A stretch of 64,000 nt of DNA from Augochlora pura (GCF_028453695.1 NC_135776.1:6456663-6520662); one strand, 5' to 3'; numbered from the stretch's first letter, positions 47,200 to 59,329 are shown. Notes: generated by a model from the sequence alone, not told the origin. Program-made: numbers and translations.

Positions 47200-47770
47200 A
47201 CCTTCAATTACATATTTTTGCCACGAATAAATCATGAAACTGTAACCAAACAGATACCGATCGAAGGAGTTACAATATTTTCCGACGCCGCAACAGACTT
47301 CGATCACTTCCGCCGCGTTTAATGCGGCTAGCAATCGATGACAGTCGGTTCGATAAGCGGGCACCGATTTAATCATCGCCGGTGACATATGTTCGCGGAA
47401 ATTTTATTAATTTATGCGCGCTCGGATGCGAGGACAGCGATTAATACGGGCCGCATTAATGGCTCGCCGTGACGAGGCGCGTCGCCAGTGTCATTCATAC
47501 GAGATAAACGGGGAAAATGTTGCTCCCCCGTTATAAATTAGAAAGTTATCTGGTGAACCAGTCGATGCTACGATTAATTCCCGCGCCTACTCCAATGCGA
47601 TTTTATACGTTCGATGCCTGCCGATTTATCGGTGGAATAAGCTATACCAGCGCGCGTAATTGAGAGAAACTGCTCCGAGCATTATGTGTCCGGGAAGTGT
47701 GCGCTCGCGCGATCATTTAATTGTGATAGCGATGGAGAAAGTATCCTGCCGCTGGTCTTTTTTGTTTCGA
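47200..47770. other. unique block, no gene recognised
   Basis: Moderately GC-rich unique sequence between an A/C-rich left flank (47040-47200) and a T/G-rich right flank (from 47760). Confidence 0.3.
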
Positions 47771-47869
47771 ACAATACCAGAGACATGATAGAAATGAGAT
47801 CTGAGCTATTTTTTGTTGAATTTATTGAATTTTAAGGCGATTTTTATGTCGATGATGATGTAATGGTAA

Positions 47870-48140
47870 AACGTATTATATTATGATAATATAATAGTAA
47901 TTTTATTATATTACATTACATTTACAATTACATTACAATTTTATTATATTACATTACATTTGCAATTACATTACAATTTTATTATATTACTTTATATTAC
48001 ATTACAATTTTATTATATTACTTTAAATTACATTACATTTACAATTACATTTAATTTACAATTACATTACATTACATTTACAATTACATTTCATTTACAA
48101 TTACATTACATTACATTTACAATTACATTACATTACACTT
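47870..48140. repeat. ATTACATTACAATTTA short-unit array
   Basis: 5-bp ATTAC steps with TTTACAATT interruptions. Confidence 0.9.
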
Positions 48141-48371
48141 AAATTCTATTCACACCAAAATCCCATAAACAATACACATCACCCAAACCGAATTTGCCAC
48201 CATATCGAACTTCGCATCTCCCATTCGGTTTCGCCTGGTTTCCCTCGCCGATCGAGCAAGAGAGTGGTTTCCTCGCAGACTCGCCTAACTTCGACAAGAC
48301 GATTTCAGCGTCGAGAATCGGTGGAAAATCGAGCGGTTTATATTGGCGGTGGGCATCGGTCCGTATCGCGC

Positions 48372-48374
<3 letters not shown>

Positions 48375-48418
<44 letters not shown>
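48375..48418. repeat. (CT)n microsatellite
   Basis: Perfect CT run of about 22 units. Confidence 0.95.
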
Positions 48419-48420
<2 letters not shown>

Positions 48421-48553
48421 GTGACTGCAGGAAGACCGTATAGGAGAGGCTCATTAGCCGCGGACAATTGACAGAACAAAGCCGAATTGTTCTTTGCTCA
48501 CCCCCTACCTCTCCCCCCGTCGGACCCCCCGCTGCCGGATCACCGTATCAGGC

Positions 48554-48634
48554 TTTAGTCCGGCGTCATCCGCCGTCTGCGAATTAAGGATCTCGCTCTC
48601 GACGGTTTCGATGTCAACCGACAATCCAAACCAG
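48554..48634 (+). other. candidate coding exon, end at CAG/GTAAGC
   Basis: A C/T-rich tract (48500-48540) leads to an acceptor-like CCGTATCAG (ending about 48550). The block then ends in CCAAACCAG directly followed by GTAAGC (junction 48634/48635), a near-consensus donor. One frame stays open through it, with an ATG at 48611 reading MSTDNPNQ up to the donor. It could be a first coding exon or an internal exon. No protein family is recognisable from so few residues. Confidence 0.2.
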
Positions 48635-48734
48635 GTAAGCGAGCGACATTGTCATCGTCGCTACCTATGCTCCGCGAACGGTCTCTCCTCTCGTCGGCAA
48701 CCTGCTCTCTCTCTTTTCTCTTTTCTTTTGTCGT

Positions 48735-48822
48735 GCGATAGTTTGCGATAGTTTGCGATGGTTTGCGATAGTTTGCGATAGTTTGCGATGGTTTGCGATA
48801 GTTTGCGATAGTTTGCGATACT
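48735..48822. repeat. 10-bp repeat GTTTGCGATA in a 30-bp pattern
   Basis: Nine decamers in which the last base runs A,A,G,A,A,G,A,A,A, so units 1-6 form a 30-bp higher-order repeat. Confidence 0.9.
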
Positions 48823-48900
48823 GAGCGATCATGTGCTATAGTTTTACGATGGTATTAACCTATTGTATTAAGATTTATTTTAGGACTATAGTTCGATGAT

Positions 48901-49133
48901 TTAACCCTTTGAACTCGAAGCCATTTTAACCGTGAAGCAATTCTTTTTCTGGCTCATAGTATTTTTATTCTATGCAATAAAGCGCACGAATCTGATTCTT
49001 TAGAAACAGTTTCTCTAGGCAATAATTTTTAAAATCTAAGCTTTATTGTTAGAAAAATGATTCTGGAACGCGATAGCAGAATTTTAGTAGTGCCTCAAAG
49101 TCGTCATTAGAGTACATTTATACAAAGGATTAA
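48901..49133 (-). mobile_element. piggyBac-like MITE, copy 6
   Basis: TTAA at 48901-48904 and 49130-49133. The left end TTAACCCTTTGAACTCGAAG is well kept; the right end is degraded (GAGTACATTTATACAAAGGA then TTAA). 233 bp, reverse to copy 1. Confidence 0.75.
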
Positions 49134-49331
49134 TAACTAGATTTAATAATTTTTTAGATGAAAAGAATTTTCGCTTTCTGGCTGTCTTCATTTACTTTCA
49201 TTATTTGATTTTGATAACAAGAGATCCTAATTTTTTACATTTAAACGATCAATTCCTAACATTTAGAAGAATTGATTGGCAGTCGTATTTATTAAATTAT
49301 TTACCAAATATTCGTCACGAGTCTGACTCGT
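49134..49331 (-). mobile_element. arm of the second TTAA element
   Basis: AATTATTTACC...ATTCGTCACGAGTCTGACTCG (ending about 49331) and GATAACAAGAGATCCTAATT match, in reverse orientation, the left arm at 11260-11399 (AATTATTTACTATTAGAAG..., ACGAGTCCGACTCGT and AAGAGATTAGAATT). It adjoins MITE copy 6 just as the 11.3-kb arm adjoins copy 3. Confidence 0.45.
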
Positions 49332-49909
49332 TATTATAATACAAGGACTTATTCGATTTTTTTGTTGAATTTATTGAATATTAACGCGATTTCTATGTCG
49401 ATGATGTAATGGTAAAACGTGGTTATTATGATAATATAATAGTTTATTTATTTATATAGACGGGGAGAAGAAATAGTTTGTTATGGAAGGAGCAATAAAA
49501 AGAACGCGATCTTTGTAGGAGTAAATAAAGAGAATAAACGAGTATTCGAACCTGCAAATATTCATCGTGCAAGTATCATATCAATCATTACACAATTACT
49601 ATTAGAATTATGAATTTGTTATGGGAATAATTAATTATTAAACACTATTAGAACTATAAATTGAACTTTAATCAGAACTTTAATTATTTAAAGAAAGGTA
49701 TAAAATACGTTCTTTTCATTTAAGATATTTCAGGTAACTAACACGAATCAATTCAACAAAAACAATAACGATCAGAAGAGATTCAATAAACCATCGCATG
49801 CCTTCGCATCTTAAACATATTCGGTGGTAAATAATTATTTGATTGATTTTTGCATTTCAACTTATTTGTTGAAATTCAACAATTACCATAATTTAAAACA
49901 TTAAACACA

Positions 49910-50300
49910 CGATCGTCCGAGTATTCGATCGCGTCGATAAGTAAACGTTGCTCCTCGATCATGCGAGTACGCGATCATGCTCCTACGGCTACCAAGAGAC
50001 GGCCTTTCACGCACAAGAATAGCTGGCAGCTTTGTTCCGTGGTTGCGCGCGACCTTTTTCCGGCCGGCACACTCCGTCCTCGAGGTCTTCGTCCTCGGCG
50101 CTCTTGTTCCAGCGACTTTTAACTCTTTCACCGGTGCCTCTCGATCCTCTTTCAATGCGATCTTCAGGGGCGACGCGGAATACCGTCCGTTCCGCGAACC
50201 GCCGCGGTCTGCCACGGCGCGGCGATCCGTGGACGAAAATCGATTTTGCAACTCTCGCGTTTGGAAATCGGTGATTGTCGTTCGGAGTGGTTGCGTAATT
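49910..50300. other. GC-rich unique block
   Basis: Frames at 49977-50327 (+) and 49901-50251 (-) fully overlap. Neither is repetitive and neither shows a domain. Typical of CpG-rich DNA with few TAA/TAG/TGA. Confidence 0.3.
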
Positions 50301-50389
50301 AGTTGTTACGTTAGGGGGATCGTATAAATTTAGAGGAAGTCGTTTTTTAAATTAATTATTGTGGGGGGGGTCATTAGCCAATTAGTTTT

Positions 50390-50870
50390 TGTGTTGCAAG
50401 GTTTTCGTTTGCATTGTGTTGCATTTGTTACTTTCTACCGTGTTGCAATATATTTGTTTTTTTTGTAGTTTATATTCGTTTGTTTTTTAAATTAACTATT
50501 GTAGGGTATCGGTATCCAATTAGTTTTTACTGTGCTGCAATGTTTTAGTTTTTACTATTTTGCAACGTGCTGCTTTCCACTGTGTTGCAATGTATTCGAT
50601 TGTTTTTTAATATTTTATGTTCGTTTGTTTTTTAACTTAGTTATTGTAGGATATCATTAATTAATTAGTTTTTACTGTGCTGCAATGTTTTAGTTTGCTC
50701 TGCGTTGCAATGGTTTACTTTCTACTGTGTTGCAATATATTAGTTTATACTATGTTGCAATATACATATCAGTTTGTACTGCGTTGCAATATAATCATGT
50801 TGCAAAATTATTAATTTTTACTGTGTTACAATATATTCATTTATAATATGCTATAAGATCTGAATTTTTA
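50390..50870. repeat. TTACTGTGTTGCAATATATTAG array
   Basis: Degenerate 20-45-bp units anchored by GTGTTGCAAT (about 15 occurrences, later GTGTTACAAT). Confidence 0.75.
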
Positions 50871-51399
50871 TCGTGTTATATTATATGCTGCTGAGTTGAT
50901 GTACATATTTTAATAATTCATGTACCATGCATACAATTTTTAATTTAATGTATAAACATTGCAATACGTACAGCAATTTCAACGTTACGATATATCAGTT
51001 CGTATTATATTATTACAATCGTATACATATTTTAATAATTGATATACCATATATAGAAAGACTTGCTGGAAAAAACTGCTGAAAATTTTCAAAATTAGAC
51101 TTATTTGACAATGCAAAATTCCATCGACAAAACAAGAAATTCTATTTAACATTCTATACCAAAAAAAATTCTATTTAACGTTCTATACCAAAAAAGATTC
51201 TATTTAACGTCCCAAAATATTGCATACTACGAATACAACAATTACGATTATTACTACCTTTTGCAACCAAATAATTGCAACCAGAACCATAATCGCAACT
51301 TTACATTTATCAAATAAATCACATTAATCTACAATTCCAACTACTTCTACTTCCTTAATTTGTTAATAAATAAATTAGAACGTCTTATTCGACAAATAT

Positions 51400-51754
51400 A
51401 AAATGAATTACCAAAGTCGCAGTAATCGATTGTACCACCCTGTACAGTAAAACTTCGTACCCGCGGTATGGCGAAGGCAACACGTTTTAATCAAGCGCGC
51501 ACGGTTAGCAACGCCGTCGACGTAATTGTATATCAATTTCGCGAATCGTTCGACGCGTGCAAGGAGGAAAATCGATGGGGTCCACTCGGCGGTGCCCGGG
51601 TTTTCGGGTACAGCTTGCAAATTTATGCGTATATCCCTCGCTGCATATTCGAGTTATCGAGGTCCGAGCGCCGGGCCGGAGAGTTACGGTGCGGAAGTCA
51701 CATAATTAATGCTTCGCGGTCTGTTTTTCGAGCTACCTCCACCCTCTCTCTCTC

Positions 51755-51798
<44 letters not shown>

Positions 51799-52010
51799 GC
51801 TTTCGCTCTCGTGCTCTCGCTTTCGCTCTCGCTCGCTCTTTTTGCCACGGTTCGAAGTCCGACGTGTATCGCGATCCGACCGGTAATTTAGGCGAAAGAC
51901 GCCGCGCGGTCGAACGTAACACCTATTTTCATGGCAACGTCGATACCAAAATTTATTATCCAAATTTTCTACCACTGCTTTATTGAATCTTTACTAATTA
52001 ATGACTCGCA
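51400..52010. other. GC-rich block with (CT)n/(GCTCTC)n
   Basis: CT-rich tract at 51744-51840. The 172-residue + frame at 51468-51986 reads through it and carries the Ser/Leu repeat. Unrecognised, low credibility. Confidence 0.4.
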
Positions 52011-52039
52011 TTCGTTAATTTACGGATCGCTAGCGATAG

Positions 52040-52530
52040 GACAAAATAAAATAGATGACATAAATCAGGGTAGAAAGGGAAATGACATAGAATAAACTTG
52101 AATAGAATATAAAATAAAATATAGTAGATTAATTTTAGGTAGATTAAACGTAAATGAAATGGCACAGAATAAAGAATGAGACGAAATAAAATAAACTAAA
52201 TTTAGACAAAATGGCATTGTATAGAATAGAACAGAAAGTAAAATAAACTAGAATAAATTAAATTCGAATAAATTAAACTCGACTAAATTAAACTCGAATA
52301 GAATAGAAGCCAGCCACGATAAAATATTTGAACGAGATAGCACTGAATAAAATAGAACAGAAGATAAAGTAAAATAAATTAGAATAATTTAAACTCGATT
52401 AAATTAAACTCGAATAAAATAGGACAGAATAGGATAGAAAGTCACCCACAATAAAATACAATAAAAACTAAAATAAAATACAACGACTCAAGCTCGACTA
52501 AAATACAACAATCTGTCCAACAACTTAAGA
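52040..52530. repeat. AATAAAATAAACTAGAATA short-unit array
   Basis: Degenerate 5-10-bp units AATAAAAT/AGAATA/AACTCGA. ATTAAACTCGA is repeated at about 52258-52300. Confidence 0.8.
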
Positions 52531-52588
52531 ACTATTTTACTAAACATTAAATCATAACTATCTACCCATATCATAAACGCAAAGAATT

Positions 52589-52837
52589 TTAACCCTTTGC
52601 ACTGGAAGCCATTTCACCTGGAAATCTAAAATAATTTTTCTGGCTTTTAATGTTTCCATTTCATATAACAATATTTATTTGATGCATACGAAATTGAGTC
52701 TTGCGACTCATACAACAGTTGCACCTCTAACAATTTTTAAATCTAAGCTTTGGCGATATCCATTAAAAATAATTTTGCGACGTGCTACAATAATTTTAAT
52801 GGCGCCGCCGAGTCGCCACTCGAGTGCAAAGGGTTAA
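52589..52837 (-). mobile_element. piggyBac-like MITE, copy 7
   Basis: TTAA at 52589-52592 and 52834-52837; ends TTAACCCTTTGCACTGGAAG and CACTCGAGTGCAAAGGGTTA. 249 bp, well preserved, reverse orientation. The + frame that runs from it (52750-52941) is not a gene. Confidence 0.85.
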
Positions 52838-52939
52838 TACAGACAACCCTCTGTCAAACAAATCTCGCAAATTCCACATCTTACAAAAAGACAACAAAAT
52901 TCACAGTCTCTTTATTACTTAAAAAATCGCCTTTTTTAT

Positions 52940-53423
52940 AATCCTGGCATCAGCAACAATCGATCGAGCAACGAGCAGCCCAACAGCCACCCACGATCCC
53001 GAACACCGGAGAGCCGAAGGATCGTCGAAAGGTGTCTAACAGCGAACCGGTTCGCGGGCTATCTCGCGGTGCAGCGACACGCGTAATCGCTCGCGCGACT
53101 AGCCCGGTGCCGGTGGCGGCCGGCCAGGCGCTAACAACCAATCCAACAGCAAATAGGCGTAATGACGGTCGGCGGGCGTGTTTGTCCATTAAGCCGCGCG
53201 AAGAAATAATTAAACAGACAGGTTAGGCGGCCCCGGCGAAAGGGGAGCTTGCCGCGCGAGCGTGCGCGCGTGTCCCGCGCGATACGGGAAAAAAACCCGA
53301 AGGGGGGGTTCTTTCGGAAATAAATAATCGGCCGGGCCAGGAAAGAGATCGCCGTCGCCGATTAGCTTTGCCAAACGAAACCGTAATATTCGGAAGGAAA
53401 AAAAAGAATGTAAAACAACCGCG

Positions 53424-53454
<31 letters not shown>

Positions 53455-53900
53455 TGCACGGGGTTGCACGAGGATTCGCGAGGCGATCGGGGGTCGCCGG
53501 ACACGAGGCGATCGCGTGAGATTAGGCCCTTTCATGTGTGACTCATGCGCCCGGGGAAAGTAAATGAGTGCAACTGCACCCGATACACACCTCTTTCTTT
53601 TCAAACCTCGCCGCGCTCTCTTTTCACCTCCTCCTCCTCCTCCTCCTCCTCCTCCTTCTTCTTTGGTGGAACACCCTTCACCGCCGCGCGGAACACCTTT
53701 CACTCTCTTTTTCACGTGCGCCGATCGCCGCGCTAACTTATCGCCGCGACGCTCGCACGCACGCCGACGAGGGAACCGTGTCTCTTTTGCGAGGCGTTTT
53801 TTTTCTCTTACCCCTTCGCCTGCGGACAGGGTGCAAAATACTTGATAGTTTGCAGAGAAAGTCGACGACCAGTCGCGTGGTTCTGCTGCGAAATTTTTAA
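52940..53900. other. GC-rich block with (CGT)n and (CTC)n
   Basis: (GTC)n at 53423-53456 and (CTC)n at 53627-53662 give spurious poly-Arg/Thr/Gly and poly-Pro/Ser/Leu frames. The (CTC) tract also lies in a pyrimidine-rich run. No gene called. Confidence 0.45.
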
Positions 53901-54129
53901 TGCCGTTAATGGGGTTGTTTTATTGTGGAGTGTTTTTATTGCTGCAAGATTTTTTTAAGGGTTATTTTGTATTACTTTGTTTTTTTTTATTTTATTAATT
54001 AATTGTAATTTTATTTTCTTTAGTTATTTGGTTGTCTGTATAGCATTGTTTTGCAATGCGGAAGGGGATGTAGAAGGGTGAATTGTTGCTTTACAGTGCA
54101 ATGGTTATGAAATTGTAGAATGTTACCTC

Positions 54130-54400
54130 GTTATTCAAAAAGTGAATATAAAATTGTAAAATGTTGTTTCGTCGTCCAAAAAATAAATATGAAATTGTAA
54201 AATGTTGTTTCGTCGTCCAAAAAATAAATATGAAATTGTAAAATGTTGTTTCGTCGTCCAAAAAAAAAATATGAAATTATAGATTGCTCCTTTGTTGTCC
54301 AAAGAATAAATATAAAATTATAGATTGTGGCTTTGCTGTCCAAAGAATAGATATAAAATTATAAGTTGTAAGTTACAACAATATAAAATTGTAGAGTGTT
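54130..54400. repeat. 41-bp tandem repeat x5-6
   Basis: Unit AAATATGAAATTGTAAAATG + TTGTTTCGTCGTCCAAAAAAT. GTCGTCC falls at 54171, 54212 and 54253, then diverged copies. Confidence 0.9.
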
Positions 54401-54994
54401 ACTTTATTACCAAACACATGGATATAGAATTGATGGTAGTTTACTGAAATTATAGGCACTGAGAACTAAACAATTAAATAAAATTGAATATAAGGAAACA
54501 GTTAAAAGAAGCTGAAAATAACTAAATAATTAAATAAAGTTGAAAATATCTAAATAATTCAGCTTAAGCAAGCAAAAATGTAACAAGAGAAGAAAGTTAT
54601 CATTCAAAGTTTGACGTCTCTCACACTAAGACCGCGAATTTTTATTGTAAAATCTAAAAACCGTCTTCACTGATTACAAAACATGTTACTTCGATATAAG
54701 CTCTTTTCCTTAACAATTATAACCTATTAATAATAATATTCTCAATATAATATTCGCAATAATATTCTCCAATTGTTAAAACGATTCTTCTATCTTGCAT
54801 TCGAACCACTCACCTTATTTTTATTTCACCAAAATTACCACTTACTATAACCATTTGCATTTATTAAAATGACTACCGTATATTCGATAGAAAGCATTCG
54901 GTGAAACGCGAAACAATTTGCCCATGGTCATTTTTCTTTTACAAAACCGTTCCCGTAACCCCATCATTTCCGACGATTAGATCGGGTATACTAA

Positions 54995-55022
54995 ATGATC
55001 CGTTTCTCTGTTTCAGGTAAGA
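54995..55022 (+). promoter_or_regulatory. candidate recursive splice site
   Basis: A branch-point-like TACTAAAT (about 54988-54995) precedes a pyrimidine tract and acceptor TTTCTCTGTTTCAG that abuts donor GTAAGA at 55016/55017. This is the (Y)nCAG/GTAAG layout of zero-length recursive splice sites in very long introns. An alternative is an ordinary acceptor: one frame is open for 55017-55093 and ends at AAAG/GTAATC. If real, it places the region in an intron or gene on the + strand. Confidence 0.4.
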
Positions 55023-55268
55023 GGAACGAATCGCAGGTGCGGGCACGTTGAGGGCTCCGGGTCCCGGATTATTGTTTATTCCGCAGGGAAAGGTAATCGA
55101 GCGTAATTACCCGGGTCAGGCTAGAGAGAGCCGGGGAAAATTGGTCGTTACAGCTGTTACACGATCGTTCACGAGCAAAGGCGAATTCGATCTTGAAACA
55201 ACTTCTCGATGGCCGTGGCGTCGATCGAACATTTGCCGATAGTTCGCCCTTTGCTTCGACGACGCGGT

Positions 55269-55518
55269 TTAACCCTTTGCGCTCGATGCCATTTCAACTG
55301 TAATTCTAAAATAACTTTTCTGACATATAGTATTTCCATTTTATATAATTATTTTGTGCGCGTGAAATTGAATCTTGGAACTCATGCTACGACATTTATA
55401 CTTTTAATTATTTCTGATTTTAATAAATCTAATTTTTTGTAATATAAATGTTATTTTGAAACGTGCTATAGTAATTCTAGTGGTGCCTCAGAGTCACCGC
55501 TCGAGTGCGAAGGGTTAA
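55269..55518 (-). mobile_element. piggyBac-like MITE, copy 8
   Basis: TTAA at 55269-55272 and 55515-55518; ends TTAACCCTTTGCGCTCGATG and CTCGAGTGCGAAGGGTTAA. 250 bp, reverse orientation, interior as in copy 7. Confidence 0.85.
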
Positions 55519-55849
55519 TGCTTGCTCGGCGTTAATCGAGGATTTATGACCGCGAGATGAGTTACCATACTGTAATTATTTAATACTGGAATTGTCGATG
55601 ATTGACGCGTGACTATTTCTATTGGATGGGTTAAAATTAGTTAACTTTAAGTTGAGGAGTTATTTAAGAAATGATAGATTACAAGGTTTAATGTATTTTT
55701 CTATTTTGTTAGCGAAAGTTGATTGTCAATTGAATAATAATAATAATAGTATAATATTGATCGAATCTTTTGTGTTCAGTGTCAGTATTGGATTACTCGA
55801 TTACTCGAAATTCTCGTCGAATGAAATTATTTATTCGATGCTCGAAGAA

Positions 55850-56750
55850 TAAAAGTACATTTTTGATTTGAATCCTCGAATACATTACATTTTTTATTTG
55901 AATTTTCGAGTATATATTTTTTATTTGAGTCTTCGAATATATAAAATTCTTTTATTTGAATCTTCGAGTAAGAAATAAAATATTTTTATTTCAAATCTTC
56001 GAATTATCAAGTAACGAATAGAATTCTTCTACTTGAATCTTCGAGTCTTCGAATAGCGAATCAAATATATCTATTCGAATCATCGAGTCTTTGAATACCA
56101 AATAAAATACTTGCATTCAAATCTTTGAGTTTTCGGATATCGAATAAAATATCTGTATTCGAATATTCGAGTCTTTGAATATCAAATAAAAAATTTCTAT
56201 TCGAATCTTTGAGTTTTCGAATATTGAATAAAATATCTGTATTCGAATCTTCGAGTCTATCAATATCAAATAAAATACTCGTATTCGAATCTTCGAGTCT
56301 TTGAATATGAAATAAAGTATTTCTATTTCAATCTTCGAGTCATCGAATATCAACTAAAATACTTGTATTCAAATCTTTGAACCTTCGAATAGCGAATCAA
56401 ATATTTGTATTCGAATCATCGAGGCTTTAAATAGCGCATTAAATATTTCTATTCGAATCCTCGAATCTTTCAGTATCAAATAAAATACTTGTATTCGAAT
56501 CTTCGACTCTTCGAATAGCGAATAAAATACTTGTATTCGAATCTTTGAACCTTCGAATAGCAAATAAAATACTTGTATTCGAGTCTTTGAACCTTCGAAT
56601 ACTAAATTAAATATCATCATTCGAATCTTTGACTCTTCGAATGCCAAATAAAATATTGTCATTCGAATCTTCAAGTCTTCGAATATCAAATAAAATATTT
56701 GTACTCGAATCTTCGAGTCCTCGAACACCAAATCAAATTTTCCTCTCTTA
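55850..56750. repeat. 42-bp tandem repeat, ~20 copies
   Basis: Unit ATAAAATACTTGTATTCGAA + TCTTTGAACCTTCGAATAGCAA; the anchor falls at 56530 and 56572. The minus-strand Ile/Phe/Ser-rich frames (78 and 145 residues) stay open because 42 is a multiple of 3. They are not genes. Confidence 0.9.
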
Positions 56751-56769
56751 TCAATAATTCGAAATTTGT

Positions 56770-56858
56770 ATTCGACCAAACCTATTGACGATCTCCGCGA
56801 GAACACCGCAGCAATTTATTACACGTCTGGCGCCGTCATTAAAACGGGGCCAATCCGT

Positions 56859-56917
<59 letters not shown>

Positions 56918-57530
56918 ATGAAACGGTAGCAGGCATCGATCCGCTCGTAGGAAAAGGGGGTCGCGCGCATTGTGTCGAAAGCTTTCTATCAGTGGTCTCT
57001 CTGTCAATAGCCGTCGATGAGACAACCGGCATGTCTCTTTCGATACGGTAACACCTGTAGTGGCAGTAATAGCGGCGATAATAGTAACGCTGTCGTCGAC
57101 GCGCGTCCGTCGCGTCGGGTGGCATCGGGTGGCATCGGGCAGGGGCCGGTCAGACGGCGCGGGGGTATGTTTCCTGTCCATTTTAATTGGGTTATTAACG
57201 GGTGCGAGCGTTTCCTGCCTCCTGTGACAAACCCGGGGCCCTCGGCGCGCGGCCGGCCGAGAGAGCAGCTGCCTGTGCCACCCCGTCGCACGGTCGGAAA
57301 CCAATCTGTTCCGTTTGTCTTTCGTTCCTTGCCCCGTTCCGACATAAATATGCATCGTGCTACTTAAATATTGCACGGCCCCGCCCGGCGACGTACCCGG
57401 TGTCCCAAGGCGATCCGAACCGCCGCCAAGACGCCGGCCAAGTACGATTAAGTAATTACCGCTTCGGCTGCGAAATTATTTCAAATCAAGCCAAGCGTTT
57501 GCTAATATTATTTCTCTCGAAAGTGTTCGA
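56770..57530. other. GC-rich block with (GA)27
   Basis: (GA)n at 56862-56913, then CpG-rich unique sequence with GGTGGCATCG repeated twice at 57118-57138. Overlapping frames on both strands (up to 185 residues) are unrecognised and partly microsatellite. Confidence 0.4.
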
Positions 57531-57599
57531 AATATGCTGAGTTTGAGGTAATTATTTGTTTCTAGGTTAAATGAGATAGCAATTGAAATAGTTGGATGT

Positions 57600-57900
57600 T
57601 TCTTAGCTTAATTGCAAAGAATTACTTATATATTTATTTTAGATAGTTTATTTCTTATTTTGATTTCGAATGATTTTTCTCATTTCAATTTCAAGTAATT
57701 CATTTCTTATTTCGATTAAAAAAAGTTATTTCTTATTTTAATCTCAAATTTTTAATTGTTACATTCATTTGATACTAGTTATTTCTCAATTTTATTTGAG
57801 ATACTTATTTGTTATTTCATCTTGAGACAATTATTTCTTATTCCAATTTCATATAATTTATTTCTTATTTTAATTTGAAATAGCTATTTCTATATTAAAT
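57600..57900. repeat. TTATTTCTTATTTTGATTTCGAA array
   Basis: Degenerate ~35-60-bp units with TTATTTCTTATTTYAATTTC. The same motif family is denser at 59330-59880. Confidence 0.65.
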
Positions 57901-58529
57901 GAAATTCTAGTAAAAATACATCATCGATTTTGCAAACATGCAACAAGTATTCAAAATATATATTTTGCTACATGGACCTGAAATACTTAATTGAAATAAA
58001 TATCATTTTTATTGCACACAGAATGAGACACTTGGATTTGCATAACATTTCGCCAACCAAGCAACTGCGAGTGTGTCTTGTGTTTGCAATTAAGATCTGA
58101 GATATGTACATTGTTAAGAGCAAGCAGATGCTAAATGTCCCAATTCCATTCATTAATTAAGAAAAATGTAAGAATCCTTGTTTGTACTTTATTATCTTCT
58201 CTCAGAAATAACAATCGTAAATTATCGACTCTTAAATAATTAATACAAATCGAGACGTACCAAATATTATTTCAAATAATTATTTCTAGTACACAGTAAG
58301 AAAATAAGACTTCGATAATTAATTTTCTTAATAACTGTTTCCAAAGATAAACTGTAAAAAATTAAAATAATTTCTTTTAAAATAACATAATAAAATTGCC
58401 AAGTTACACGTCGTCACAATATTATATTTCGTCCACTCATTTTTGCAATAATTACATAAAATCCGCGATTTAATTACATTTCAAAATCTCTCGAATTAGC
58501 TTTCGCTATTATTATATAACAAATAAATG

Positions 58530-59130
58530 ACGTAATTGATTCAGTGCAAATTCTATTTGCGATCGAAGAAATTACGATCGCGAGCAATTACATCGCTTGG
58601 ACATGATCTATTAATAAATATATCCTACCTTAATTATACATGCGCTGGCATTTTCGCGTGAACAGGTTTTTCGACGAGCGAGACAGAAAAATTATTTATC
58701 GAGCACCGGCCAACATTGAGGCGAGGCGCATCGGGGAAGCGGCCGCCGCGAACTGCGCAGTCAGCGCTATTTGCATTCGATCTTGGAAAAACCGCGACAG
58801 CGGCCATCCGAATGATTTATGCTACCTATAATGAACGAACTGATAGGCTCGGTCGTCTGAAATAAACTTCCATTGAATTCCCATTCCGTGCTATCGATGC
58901 AGAAAATGATTTTGCTAATAGATCCCCGGTCTATTAATGACTAATGGCCTCCCGATTGACAGTGCCATGAAAGTTGCTCGGCTAGTTCTATCAACGATAA
59001 AAGAACGCTCGTTATTTCATAGTTGTGCCATTGCGGACCGATCGATGGACGTTCGATTTCGAACCGGACGACAGCAGTGTAATGAATTCGATTGTGAGAA
59101 ATGAATTAATTATATCGGGCTTGACAAACT
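58530..59130. other. unique block, no gene recognised
   Basis: Balanced composition. The + frame 58640-58831 is non-repetitive and unrecognised. Confidence 0.3.
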
Positions 59131-59329
59131 TCCTTGGTTCCAAAGCGTTTACAGTATTATTAATTTAATAATCGTACGAGTTTCTAATAAAAGCGCTAAT
59201 AGAAGTTCAGTCCAAATGTTGCATTTTATTTCGTTACATTTGAAACAGAAGAATAAAAAGATTACTTGTTATTTGATATTGCTGGTGTTTTAAATGGTTC
59301 AGTAGTGTTTTTATTTTAGGAAAATAATG

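Noticed and set aside
49711..49740. Third acceptor/donor junction TTTCAG/GTAACT on the + strand
   Set aside because: An earlier AG lies 9 bp upstream inside a weak pyrimidine tract, so it would not be the preferred acceptor.
56117..56806. Ile/Phe-rich repeat proteins of 78 and 145 residues, minus strand
   Set aside because: Translations of a 42-bp satellite.
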